Below, one piece after another: positions 54,937 to 61,495 of a stretch of DNA of 61,495 bases. Position 1 is the stretch's first letter. Each line of letters starts with the position of its first letter. The notes under the pieces are model-generated. The model did no database searches. It worked only from the letters and a program-made list of their open reading frames with translations, and was not told where the DNA came from. The stretch is from Aquimarina algiphila (GTDB lineage Bacteria; Bacteroidota; Bacteroidia; Flavobacteriales; Flavobacteriaceae), in NCBI RefSeq assembly GCF_007489275.1, contig NZ_VLNR01000040.1, positions 1 to 61,495 on the forward strand, given 5' to 3'. Position numbers and translations under genes: made by a program.

Positions 54937-55275
54937 CACAAGAGTGCAAGCCACTTCTATCTCTATATTAGCTTCTCTAAGAATTTTATAAAATTCTGGA
55001 TTTTCTGTCCCCGGATTAAAAATCACTCTTTTTGGATGTAGGTTAACAATAGGAATATAATAAGGTTGTTGTCTCTTAGGATTTAAATACAAAGTTACGG
55101 TATCAATATCATCTATATTCTGTATATCTGTATCAACTGGAACACCTGCTACCTCTCCTTTTCTCAAACCAACAGCAATAACTTTATGGTTATGACTTAC
55201 TAATTTATGAATTGCAAAATTTGAATACCTATCTTCCTTTAAAGAAGCACCAAGAACTAATGTTTTTTTCTGCAT
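54913..55275 (-). CDS. CoA-binding domain protein
   Basis: A 120-residue single-domain Rossmann protein starting MQKKTLVLGASLKEDRYSN, with the CoA-binding pattern seen in YccU-like proteins and acyl-CoA synthetase alpha subunits (VIAVGLRKGEVAGVPVD, KRVIFNPGTENPEF). The exact role is unknown. The last 24 bases overlap the symporter gene on the other strand. Confidence 0.9.
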   Translation of the reverse strand: MQKKTLVLGASLKEDRYSNFAIHKLVSHNHKVIAVGLRKGEVAGVPVDTDIQNIDDIDTVTLYLNPKRQQPYYIPIVNLHPKRVIFNPGTENPEFYKILREANIEIEVACTLVLLSTNQY

Positions 55276-55713
55276 AAAATAGTATTTGTTTTTTTGAACG
55301 AAAGGTATCTTTTAAGGCTTCAAATGTAGTAAAAAACGTTAAAAATGACTTGAAAAATGTTAAAAACAAAAGATGAGTGTAACACAAATCTATGTGGTAC
55401 GTCTTACTTATAAAAGATATGAATTTTCATAAATTTAGTTAGTTAGTTACTTAAATAATAATCAAATTTTATTCATAGTTGATGGTTAGTGTTACTATTT
55501 GGTTATTATAGAAAACCGCCCTTTTTTCAAAGGGCGGTTTTTAATTATTTAATATAATGTTAAAGTCTAAAATTAGATGTAACAGAACTTAGACAAGGTC
55601 GTCTAACCTTTATACACGATTAATCACCGTGCTAATTTTAGTAAAAAATTCGCATCTGTATTATGTTATACAAAGTACAATGCATTGCATATATCAATCA
55701 AATAAACATTCAA
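55276..55713. other. Divergent intergenic region with an orphan terminator
   Basis: 438 bases between two divergent genes. It contains a strong rho-independent terminator at 55512-55543 even though no plus-strand gene precedes it, and the direct repeat TTAGTTAGTTAG at about 55437. No ORF of convincing length or start was seen. Confidence 0.6.
55512..55543 (+). terminator. Strong terminator with no protein gene upstream
   Basis: The stem AAAACCGCCCTTT/AAGGGCGGTTTTT is followed by T-rich sequence. Neighbouring genes diverge, so it ends no known plus-strand message; on the minus strand it lies upstream of the CoA-binding gene. Confidence 0.8.
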
Positions 55714-58083
55714 ATGAAAACACTTAATCAAAAAACTGTTTTATTACTTTTCTCATTATGGTGCCTTCTGCTTTCTGCTCAACCCAGTAATGAAGCTGTG
55801 GTAGGTACTATCCAAGGAAAAGTTATCGACAAGAACTTAAACCAACCTATCCCCTATGCCACTATTGTAATTAATGATGGAGCTAGTAAAGTAATAACAG
55901 GCGGAATTACAACAGAAAACGGAGATTTCCTAATTACCGATATTCCGAAAGGAAATTATACTTTAAAAGTTCAATTTATAGGATACACAACATATTCCCA
56001 AGGTATCGAGATTTCAAAAAAGAACAAAGATCTTAACCTAGGTACTATTACACTAGAGGAAGCCGCTGAAGCTTTAGACGATGTAACTATAGTAGCAGAA
56101 CGAACTACTATCGAACAAAAAATTGATCGTAAAGTTATTAATGTTGGTAAAGATTTAACCACAACTGGAGGTAGTGCAGCAGAAATCATGAATAATATAC
56201 CTTCAGTTAATGTAGACCAAGATGGTAATATTGCTTTAAGAGGAAATCAAAATGTTCGTATTCTTATTGATGGTAAGCCCACTAATATTGACGCTTCTCA
56301 ACTATTAAGGCAAATTCCGTCAACTTCTATTAAGAAAATCGAATTAATTACAAATCCTTCTGCCAAATATAATCCAGAGGGAATGAGTGGTATTATTAAT
56401 ATTGTATTACATAAAAATAGCAACATAGGATTTAATGGTAATGTTAATCTAGGGCTTAATTATGATAAAAATGCTCGTTTTAATAGTTCTGTCGATTTAA
56501 ATTATAGAACAGGTAAAATAAATTTTTATGGTAACTATGGTAATAATATTACCAAAAACCTAAATGCAGGTTTTGTTTTTAGAGAGGATCAAAATTACAG
56601 AACAGATTTTCAATTTTTAGATAATAATAAATCACATCTCTTTAAATTCGGGATGGATTTCTTTATTAATGATAACAATACTGTCTCTGTATATACCAAT
56701 CAAAATCTATTTGATGGTTTAACAAAGGGATCCACAGACATTATTTTCTTAAATAATGATCAAAGCAACTTAACACAAGATTTAATAAGTGATAGTGATA
56801 ATTTAGGCTCTACTTATAATTTTGACTATAAACATGACTTTAAGAAAGAAGGACATAATATAGAACTTGAAGTCGATTATAATGTTTTTGAAAGTGATAG
56901 TGATGATGATTTTCTTTTTATAGGAGGAAACAATTCACTACCAAACTATAATGATCTCATTAATAACGAAAGGAAAAATACGACAATTAACCTGGACTAT
57001 GTAAATCCTTTATCAGAAAAGACCAAACTAGAAATAGGATACGAGACTCGATTAAGAAGAACCGATAATGATTATGAATCTACTCTTTTTCAGGATTCAA
57101 AATATAGTTATGATAGAGATATCCATTCATTTTACACAACATTTGGTCAGAATTTTGAAAAATGGTCATATCAATTAGGTGCTAGAATAGAGAACTATGA
57201 AGTAGAAGCTGTATTTAATGGTGAAAAAATATTTGAAGACGATATTTTTACTGTATACCCATCAGGATATCTTAATTATACTCCTGGAGAAAAGAACAGC
57301 TATCAGTTAAGTTATAGTCGTAGAATTGATCGACCTGGTTTAAATCAAATAAACCCAATACGAGAATGGAGCACCCCAAGAATTGTTTCTTTAGGAAACC
57401 CGTCTCTTGATCCACAATTTACTAATTCTGTTGAAGCTAATTATACACGGAAATTAGAAAAAGGCTCAGTTACTGGAGGAGTATTTTATCGATTAATCAA
57501 TGATGAAATCAATCAAGTACTAATAGAGAATCCAGATGTAGAAGAAGGTCAAATATTAACTTTTGATAATTTTGAAAACAATTCTGCCTATGGTATAGAA
57601 ATCTCAAGTAATTATAAAGTAACCAATTGGTGGAGTTTTAATGCAAGTTTTGATCTTTATGGGCAAACTCAAAAAGGAGTAGTAGAAAATGTAAACCGTG
57701 AAGTTGATGCCGTAATCTATAATTTTAGAATTAACAATAGTCTTAAAGCTACTAAAAATTTAACTTTTCAAGTTTTTGGATTTTACCGTGGAGAACAAGA
57801 AGGTGTATTATTTAAAACTAAACCGTTTTACTTTGTAAATACAGGAGCTCGATACAACTTCATGAAAGGCAAAGGAACGGCTAGTATTAACTTTAATGAT
57901 ATTTTTAATACAATGCGTTTTAGATTTTCTGGAGACAATCCTTACCCACAAAATGGGCAATTTCAAGGAGAAACACAAACTGTTTTTTTAGGGCTATCCT
58001 ATAGGTTTGGAAGTGGAAAAAACAGAAAGGCATCTAGGAAACGCAGAGATAATAACGAAAAATCAGGTGGAGGCATACTTTAA
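55714..58083 (+). CDS. Outer-membrane beta-barrel TonB-dependent receptor-like protein
   Basis: A 789-residue outer-membrane protein. After a signal peptide (about 1-23), a carboxypeptidase-regulatory-like domain (about 30-115; IQGKVIDKNLNQPIPYATIVI) and a plug (VDQDGNIALRGNQNVRILIDG, KIELITNPSAKYNPEG), it forms a long beta-barrel of the outer-membrane beta-barrel family, and ends in a basic tail rich in Arg and Lys. The ligand is unknown. No SusD partner follows. I chose the ATG at 55714, the start of the signal peptide. Confidence 0.9.
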   Translation: MKTLNQKTVLLLFSLWCLLLSAQPSNEAVVGTIQGKVIDKNLNQPIPYATIVINDGASKVITGGITTENGDFLITDIPKGNYTLKVQFIGYTTYSQGIEISKKNKDLNLGTITLEEAAEALDDVTIVAERTTIEQKIDRKVINVGKDLTTTGGSAAEIMNNIPSVNVDQDGNIALRGNQNVRILIDGKPTNIDASQLLRQIPSTSIKKIELITNPSAKYNPEGMSGIINIVLHKNSNIGFNGNVNLGLNYDKNARFNSSVDLNYRTGKINFYGNYGNNITKNLNAGFVFREDQNYRTDFQFLDNNKSHLFKFGMDFFINDNNTVSVYTNQNLFDGLTKGSTDIIFLNNDQSNLTQDLISDSDNLGSTYNFDYKHDFKKEGHNIELEVDYNVFESDSDDDFLFIGGNNSLPNYNDLINNERKNTTINLDYVNPLSEKTKLEIGYETRLRRTDNDYESTLFQDSKYSYDRDIHSFYTTFGQNFEKWSYQLGARIENYEVEAVFNGEKIFEDDIFTVYPSGYLNYTPGEKNSYQLSYSRRIDRPGLNQINPIREWSTPRIVSLGNPSLDPQFTNSVEANYTRKLEKGSVTGGVFYRLINDEINQVLIENPDVEEGQILTFDNFENNSAYGIEISSNYKVTNWWSFNASFDLYGQTQKGVVENVNREVDAVIYNFRINNSLKATKNLTFQVFGFYRGEQEGVLFKTKPFYFVNTGARYNFMKGKGTASINFNDIFNTMRFRFSGDNPYPQNGQFQGETQTVFLGLSYRFGSGKNRKASRKRRDNNEKSGGGIL

Positions 58084-58302
58084 CATCACTTTTTTTAATA
58101 AATATGTTAATAAGAAAAACAATGCTTAATGAATGTGTTAAATTCAATACAGATTCCTCAAAAACTAAATTAACGTTAAAAAAATGTAAAAAAACAACAA
58201 ATTCTGTAACACATTGCAATTTGTTACGTTTAATATAGTAATCATGGTTATGATTTATTTGAATTAGCCTTTAAAAAATTAATAACCGAGTTATTAGATA
58301 AG

Positions 58303-58335
58303 AAAACGCGAAGCTTAATTGCTTCGCGTTTTTCG
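58303..58335. terminator. Strong terminator between convergent genes
   Basis: The stem AAAACGCGAAGC/GCTTCGCGTTTT with a 6-base loop and a T-tract lies 220 bases after the barrel-receptor stop and 40 bases beyond the fabH stop. Confidence 0.85.
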
Positions 58336-58374
58336 TTTTAATTTATCATCTAGCCTAGTCATCGGTTTACAATA

Positions 58375-59382
58375 CTACCATTTTATAATAGCACTACCCC
58401 ATGTAAATCCGCTTCCAAAGGCCGCCAACACCACCAAATCTCCTTCTTTGATTTTGCCTTCTTCCCATGCCTCAGTAAGTGCTATCGGAATTGAAGCAGC
58501 TGTAGTATTTCCATATTTTTGAATATTATTGTATACTTGATCATCAGATAGTTTAAATTGTCTTTGTACAAATTGAGATATTCTTAAATTTGCCTGATGT
58601 GGTATTAACATATTAATATCTGCCGCCGTAAGATTATTTGCCTGTAATCCTTCATTAATTACTTCTGAAAAACGCACTACAGCATTTTTAAAAACAAACT
58701 GACCATTCATATATGGATAATAAGGAATATTCTCTTGTGGGTCTTCTGCAATAATCTCAGGAACCCAATGTTCTGTACTTGGCCCTTCTAAAGATAATTC
58801 TTTTGCATGTGCCCCCTCACTATGTAAGTGTGTCGATAAAATTCCTCTACCCTCTTCTTTACTTCTTGTCAATACAGCTGCGCCTGCGCCGTCACCAAAA
58901 ATAACAGAAACTCCTCGTCCACGGGTAGTCATATCTAAACCTCCACTGTGATTTTCGCTTCCAATAACCAAAACATTTTTATACATTCCGGTTTTTATAA
59001 ACTGATCTGCAACAGATATTGCATATACAAATCCGCTACATTGATTACGAACATCCAATGCCGGAATAGTTTTCATATCCATCATATCCTGAACCCGTAC
59101 TCCTCCTCCTGGAAAATACATGTCAGGACTAAGTGTAGCAAAAATTATTAATTCTATATCATCTTTAGAAATATCTGCTCTTTCTATTGCAATTTTTGCA
59201 GCTTTAACTCCCATTACAGAAGTACTATTACCATCACCTTTTTTGATATGACGTCTTTGTTTTATACCTGTTCGCTCCTGAATCCACTCATCATTGGTAT
59301 CCATTATTTTAGAAAGGTCATCGTTTGTCACCACATTTTCAGGAACATAATATCCCAATCCAGATATTTTTGAAGTATACAT
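58375..59382 (-). CDS. Beta-ketoacyl-ACP synthase III (FabH-like)
   Basis: A 335-residue thiolase-fold enzyme that condenses an acyl-CoA with malonyl-ACP. The catalytic triad is visible: Cys115 in VRNQCSGFVYA, His in LIPHQANLRIS and Asn in YGNTTAASIP. The insertion around TEHWVPEIIAEDPQENIPYY makes it slightly longer than E. coli FabH, as in Bacteroidota paralogues, so it may serve a branched-chain or specialised acyl product rather than be the main FabH. It is a single gene with no adjacent fatty-acid genes. Confidence 0.9.
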   Translation of the reverse strand: MYTSKISGLGYYVPENVVTNDDLSKIMDTNDEWIQERTGIKQRRHIKKGDGNSTSVMGVKAAKIAIERADISKDDIELIIFATLSPDMYFPGGGVRVQDMMDMKTIPALDVRNQCSGFVYAISVADQFIKTGMYKNVLVIGSENHSGGLDMTTRGRGVSVIFGDGAGAAVLTRSKEEGRGILSTHLHSEGAHAKELSLEGPSTEHWVPEIIAEDPQENIPYYPYMNGQFVFKNAVVRFSEVINEGLQANNLTAADINMLIPHQANLRISQFVQRQFKLSDDQVYNNIQKYGNTTAASIPIALTEAWEEGKIKEGDLVVLAAFGSGFTWGSAIIKW

Positions 59383-59714
59383 ATAGTTAATTATTGTGTA
59401 TTGTGCTTTATTTTACGCTTAATTAAAAACTGGCGGACAATATATGTATTCTTAGCATCTTGATAAAAGAAACAGCAATTATATTATATGCACGCATAAC
59501 AAATACAATTATAAATACCCACATAGTAGCGATATAAAGAAAATGAACTTTAAAATTTACTAAGAGTTCTAAGTAATTTTTCTAAAATCTGAGCTTAAAA
59601 AATACTGTAAAGTACATATTATTATATAATACCCTAGAAAACAACAAACAGATCAACAAAAAAGAGACCACCAACTAAAGTCGATAGTCCCCATTCCCCC
59701 AATCTTCCTAAAAA
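59383..59714. other. Intergenic stretch without recognisable gene
   Basis: 332 AT-rich bases. An imperfect palindrome TTACTAAGAGTTCTAAGTAA lies at 59557-59576 and could be a weak terminator. I see nothing else. Confidence 0.5.
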
Positions 59715-59987
59715 CTAGAGTTTTAGAAATTTCTTAATAACTGTTCTATTTTCATCACATATCTTAATCGTATACATCCCTGCTGGGAACGATACAAATG
59801 AGATTGTATTTCTGATTGATAATTTTTTATTTTCTTTAACCAAATGCCCTTTTGGATCAAAAATGCTGCATCGAGCAGTAGACAAATCAGTTGTGCGATC
59901 AATATAAATCTCTCCTTTTATTGGGTTTGGATACACTAAAAAAGTACTACCTCTAGAACTATATATTTCAGTATTAACATCCAACAT
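59715..59987 (-). CDS. Stand-alone T9SS type A sorting domain (90 aa)
   Basis: A 90-residue protein that is almost entirely a type IX secretion C-terminal sorting domain: VYPNPIKGEIYIDR at the start and FPAGMYTIKICDENRTVIKKF at the end. It has no signal peptide, which T9SS cargo needs to leave the cytoplasm. An in-frame TAA 30 bases upstream rules out a longer gene here. A -7 box lies at 60024-60031, so it may be transcribed. It could be a gene fragment or a free sorting domain of unknown use. Confidence 0.65.
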   Translation of the reverse strand: MLDVNTEIYSSRGSTFLVYPNPIKGEIYIDRTTDLSTARCSIFDPKGHLVKENKKLSIRNTISFVSFPAGMYTIKICDENRTVIKKFLKL

Positions 59988-60023
59988 TACATTAATCTGT
60001 TTTCTCTTTAAATATTATATAAG

Positions 60024-60031
60024 CAAAGATA
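60024..60031 (-). promoter_or_regulatory. -7 box for the small sorting-domain gene
   Basis: TATCTTTG on the minus strand fits TAnnTTTG, 36 bases before the start codon. Confidence 0.45.
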
Positions 60032-60054
60032 TAAATACATGAGGCGCTATAACA

Positions 60055-60070
60055 TACGTAGCGCTACGTA
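60055..60070. repeat. Perfect 16-bp palindrome
   Basis: TACGTAGCGCTACGTA lies between the response-regulator stop codon and the -7 box of the sorting-domain gene. It could be an operator or a short terminator stem. It has no T-tract. Confidence 0.55.
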
Positions 60071-60098
60071 ATCTTACATCAGAATATATGTGTATACA

Positions 60099-60731
60099 TC
60101 ACAATAATAACTGTTTATTTTTCTGTGACCAGATGAGCAAAGCATTAGGTTTTTGCTCCAGGGTAAGTTTCCTAATAATATTTGCTCTATGTTTTTCTAC
60201 AGTTCTTACCGAAATACTCAATAGCTCTGCTATCTCAGTGCTAGTCATTTCTTCTGCTATACGCTTTAAAATTTTTATTTCTGATGGAGTTAACTTATCT
60301 ATATCAGAATTTCCTTCTCCTATATGGGTAAATCGTTTATATATTTTTTCACTAAAATAAGGTTCTCCTCTACAAACACTTGCTATACAGGCTTCTATTT
60401 CACTTAAGGCAAATTCTTTTAACAGATACCCATGAATATTATATTTTACTGCTTCTTCAAAGAATTTTTTCTCTTTGTGAAGAGTTATTAAAATAACCTT
60501 GGTATCCATACCATGCCGCTTACAGTTTTTTGCAACATCAACCCCGGTAAGGTTAGGCATTTCAATATCTAAAATAGCAATATCTGGTTTGTCTTTTATA
60601 ATTGCATTATACGCAGAGAGTCCATCAGCATGAGTGCTAATAATATTATATTTTTTTTCTTTTAAAAACTCTTCTAACCCCCTTAAAAGCAAAGGATGAT
60701 CATCTGCGATAAGTATATTAGGTTTAAACAT
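60099..60731 (-). CDS. NarL/FixJ-family response regulator
   Basis: A 210-residue response regulator: receiver domain (about 1-120) with IADDHPLLLRG, the phosphoacceptor Asp in AILDIEMPNLTG (near residue 54) and Lys in LLKEF, then a LuxR-type helix-turn-helix (about 145-205) with KLTPSEIKILKRIAEEMTST and VEKHRANIIRKL. I chose the ATG at 60731, which overlaps the kinase stop codon by 8 bases (ATGTTTAA) and opens the receiver strand. It is the partner of the adjacent kinase. Confidence 0.93.
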   Translation of the reverse strand: MFKPNILIADDHPLLLRGLEEFLKEKKYNIISTHADGLSAYNAIIKDKPDIAILDIEMPNLTGVDVAKNCKRHGMDTKVILITLHKEKKFFEEAVKYNIHGYLLKEFALSEIEACIASVCRGEPYFSEKIYKRFTHIGEGNSDIDKLTPSEIKILKRIAEEMTSTEIAELLSISVRTVEKHRANIIRKLTLEQKPNALLIWSQKNKQLLL

Positions 60732-61359
60732 GCTTTGGTATATTAAATATAAGTGTGGTTCCCTGATCAATCTCTGAAAGTGTTTTAAAGCTGGCTTTCA
60801 AGAATTTTGATCGTTCACTTAATGTTTTAAGGCCAATTTTTGAAACAGATGACTTTTCTTTAGAAACATCAAAACCTTTACCATTATCCTTGATAATTAT
60901 CTCTACATCAGTTTCTTTATTGATTACTATAATTTCTGCAGATCTTGCATTAGAGTGTTTGAGAATATTATTAAAACTCTCCTGCACTAATCTATAAATA
61001 TTAACTTCTTTTTCTTGATCAAAAACCGTATCAATATTATCAATTTCTGCTGAAATAAATATATCATAGTTCTCATCAATCATCTCTACACTACTTTGTA
61101 ATGTTACTGTGAGGCCAAGTTCTTCTAGCTTAAACGGATGTAAACTTCTAGATATTGCACGTACCTCATCAATTACTCCATCTACAATACTCGCTGTCTT
61201 TTGATCCTTATTTTGAAGAACCTTATTTTTAACCAACAACAAACTTTGACCAACACTATCGTGTAAATCTTTAGAAATACGTTTACCAACCCGTTCTTGT
61301 GTTTGTAGAAGTTCTTGTAAAAAGGATTGTTGTAATTTTTTATTCTTTACCAATAACAT
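60724..61359 (-). CDS. Sensor histidine kinase, NarX/DegS type, N-terminally truncated
   Basis: A 211-residue kinase core: HisKA_3 domain with the phospho-His in SKDLHDSVGQ (His33), and an HATPase with YRLVQESFNNILKHSN and DNGKGFDV. It begins directly at the coiled coil before the dimerisation helix; the membrane and sensor part that this kinase type carries is missing. Upstream of the ATG the frame is open for only 14 codons, then stops inside the 121-bp terminal repeat. It overlaps the response regulator gene by 8 bases. Confidence 0.85.
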   Translation of the reverse strand: MLLVKNKKLQQSFLQELLQTQERVGKRISKDLHDSVGQSLLLVKNKVLQNKDQKTASIVDGVIDEVRAISRSLHPFKLEELGLTVTLQSSVEMIDENYDIFISAEIDNIDTVFDQEKEVNIYRLVQESFNNILKHSNARSAEIIVINKETDVEIIIKDNGKGFDVSKEKSSVSKIGLKTLSERSKFLKASFKTLSEIDQGTTLIFNIPKHV

Positions 61360-61368
61360 TCTATTTCT

Positions 61369-61489
61369 ACCCGTTGTGCATTTAGTTAATATTAATTTTT
61401 AGGTTGTTTATATTTCTGTTGAATTCAAACCTATTGATATATTGAATAATGGTCATTGCTGTGATCTTTGATAAGATTCTATTTTTAAA
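61369..61489. repeat. Right copy of the 121-bp terminal inverted repeat
   Basis: An exact reverse complement of 1-121. It begins 10 bases upstream of the kinase ATG. From 61369 to the end of the window is exactly 127 bases. Confidence 0.95.
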
Positions 61490-61495
61490 TCCCTC

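Noticed and set aside
1..61495. tRNA genes or CRISPR arrays
   Set aside because: I saw no cloverleaf with a T-arm consensus and no regularly spaced short repeats.

Overview
The window is AT-rich chromosomal DNA from a member of the Bacteroidota, almost certainly the Flavobacteriaceae and probably a marine lineage; an Aquimarina-like genus is only a guess. The evidence is SusC/FecA-type TonB receptors with carboxypeptidase-regulatory N-termini, type IX secretion (T9SS) sorting domains, a one-protein hybrid two-component regulator ending in an AraC domain, a DUF3276 protein, the nusB-DUF1573-yajC and kpsF-tatC-lptB arrangements, and -7 boxes of the Bacteroidota form TAnnTTTG upstream of several genes. 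I saw no rRNA, tRNA, CRISPR array, transposase, integrase or phage gene.

Layout. 0.1-6.6 kb: a leftward iron/metal-uptake operon (DUF4856 lipoprotein, imelysin lipoprotein, HTTM membrane protein, FecA-like TonB receptor). 6.7-8.0 kb: haem-binding protein and HMG-CoA lyase. 8.3-15.8 kb: a hybrid sensor/AraC regulator followed by a run of small secreted proteins and lipoproteins, including an OmpA-family gene split by a one-base frameshift. 15.9-19.8 kb: a LytS-like kinase, a LytTR regulator, a double-glycine-leader peptide and a LysE exporter, with a remnant of a second lysE 3' end on the far side. 19.8-28.7 kb: housekeeping genes (pyrD, pepT, mscS, yajC, nusB, branched-chain amino-acid dehydrogenase, ABC exporter, DUF3276). 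28.8-36 kb: M14 peptidase, alpha/beta hydrolase, thioredoxin-like protein, GNAT, DinB, a secreted unknown and a cyclophilin-FKBP fusion. 36.3-37.2 kb: two more double-glycine-leader peptides and a broken copy. 37.2-45.2 kb: envelope and DNA-repair genes (recQ, kpsF, tatC, lptB, pssA, lnt). 45.2-55.3 kb: C-type-lectin protein, ABC-F ATPase, AraC regulator with an NTF2/DJ-1 fusion, PAS protein, ABC ATPase, sodium:solute symporter, CoA-binding protein. 55.7-61.4 kb: an outer-membrane beta-barrel receptor, a FabH-type synthase, a stand-alone T9SS sorting domain, and a NarL-type regulator with an N-terminally short kinase.

The most unusual content is a scattered family of three short peptides (18955, 36352, 36985) that share a 25-residue leader ending in Gly-Gly but have unrelated Cys-containing cores. 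One lies beside a LytS/LytTR pair. Another shares an 87 percent identical 75-nt upstream hairpin element with a broken copy. No C39 peptidase-transporter or modification enzyme lies beside them. A second oddity is that the window begins and ends with the same 121-bp sequence in inverted orientation, and the terminal kinase is cut short exactly at that repeat; this may be biological or an assembly effect.
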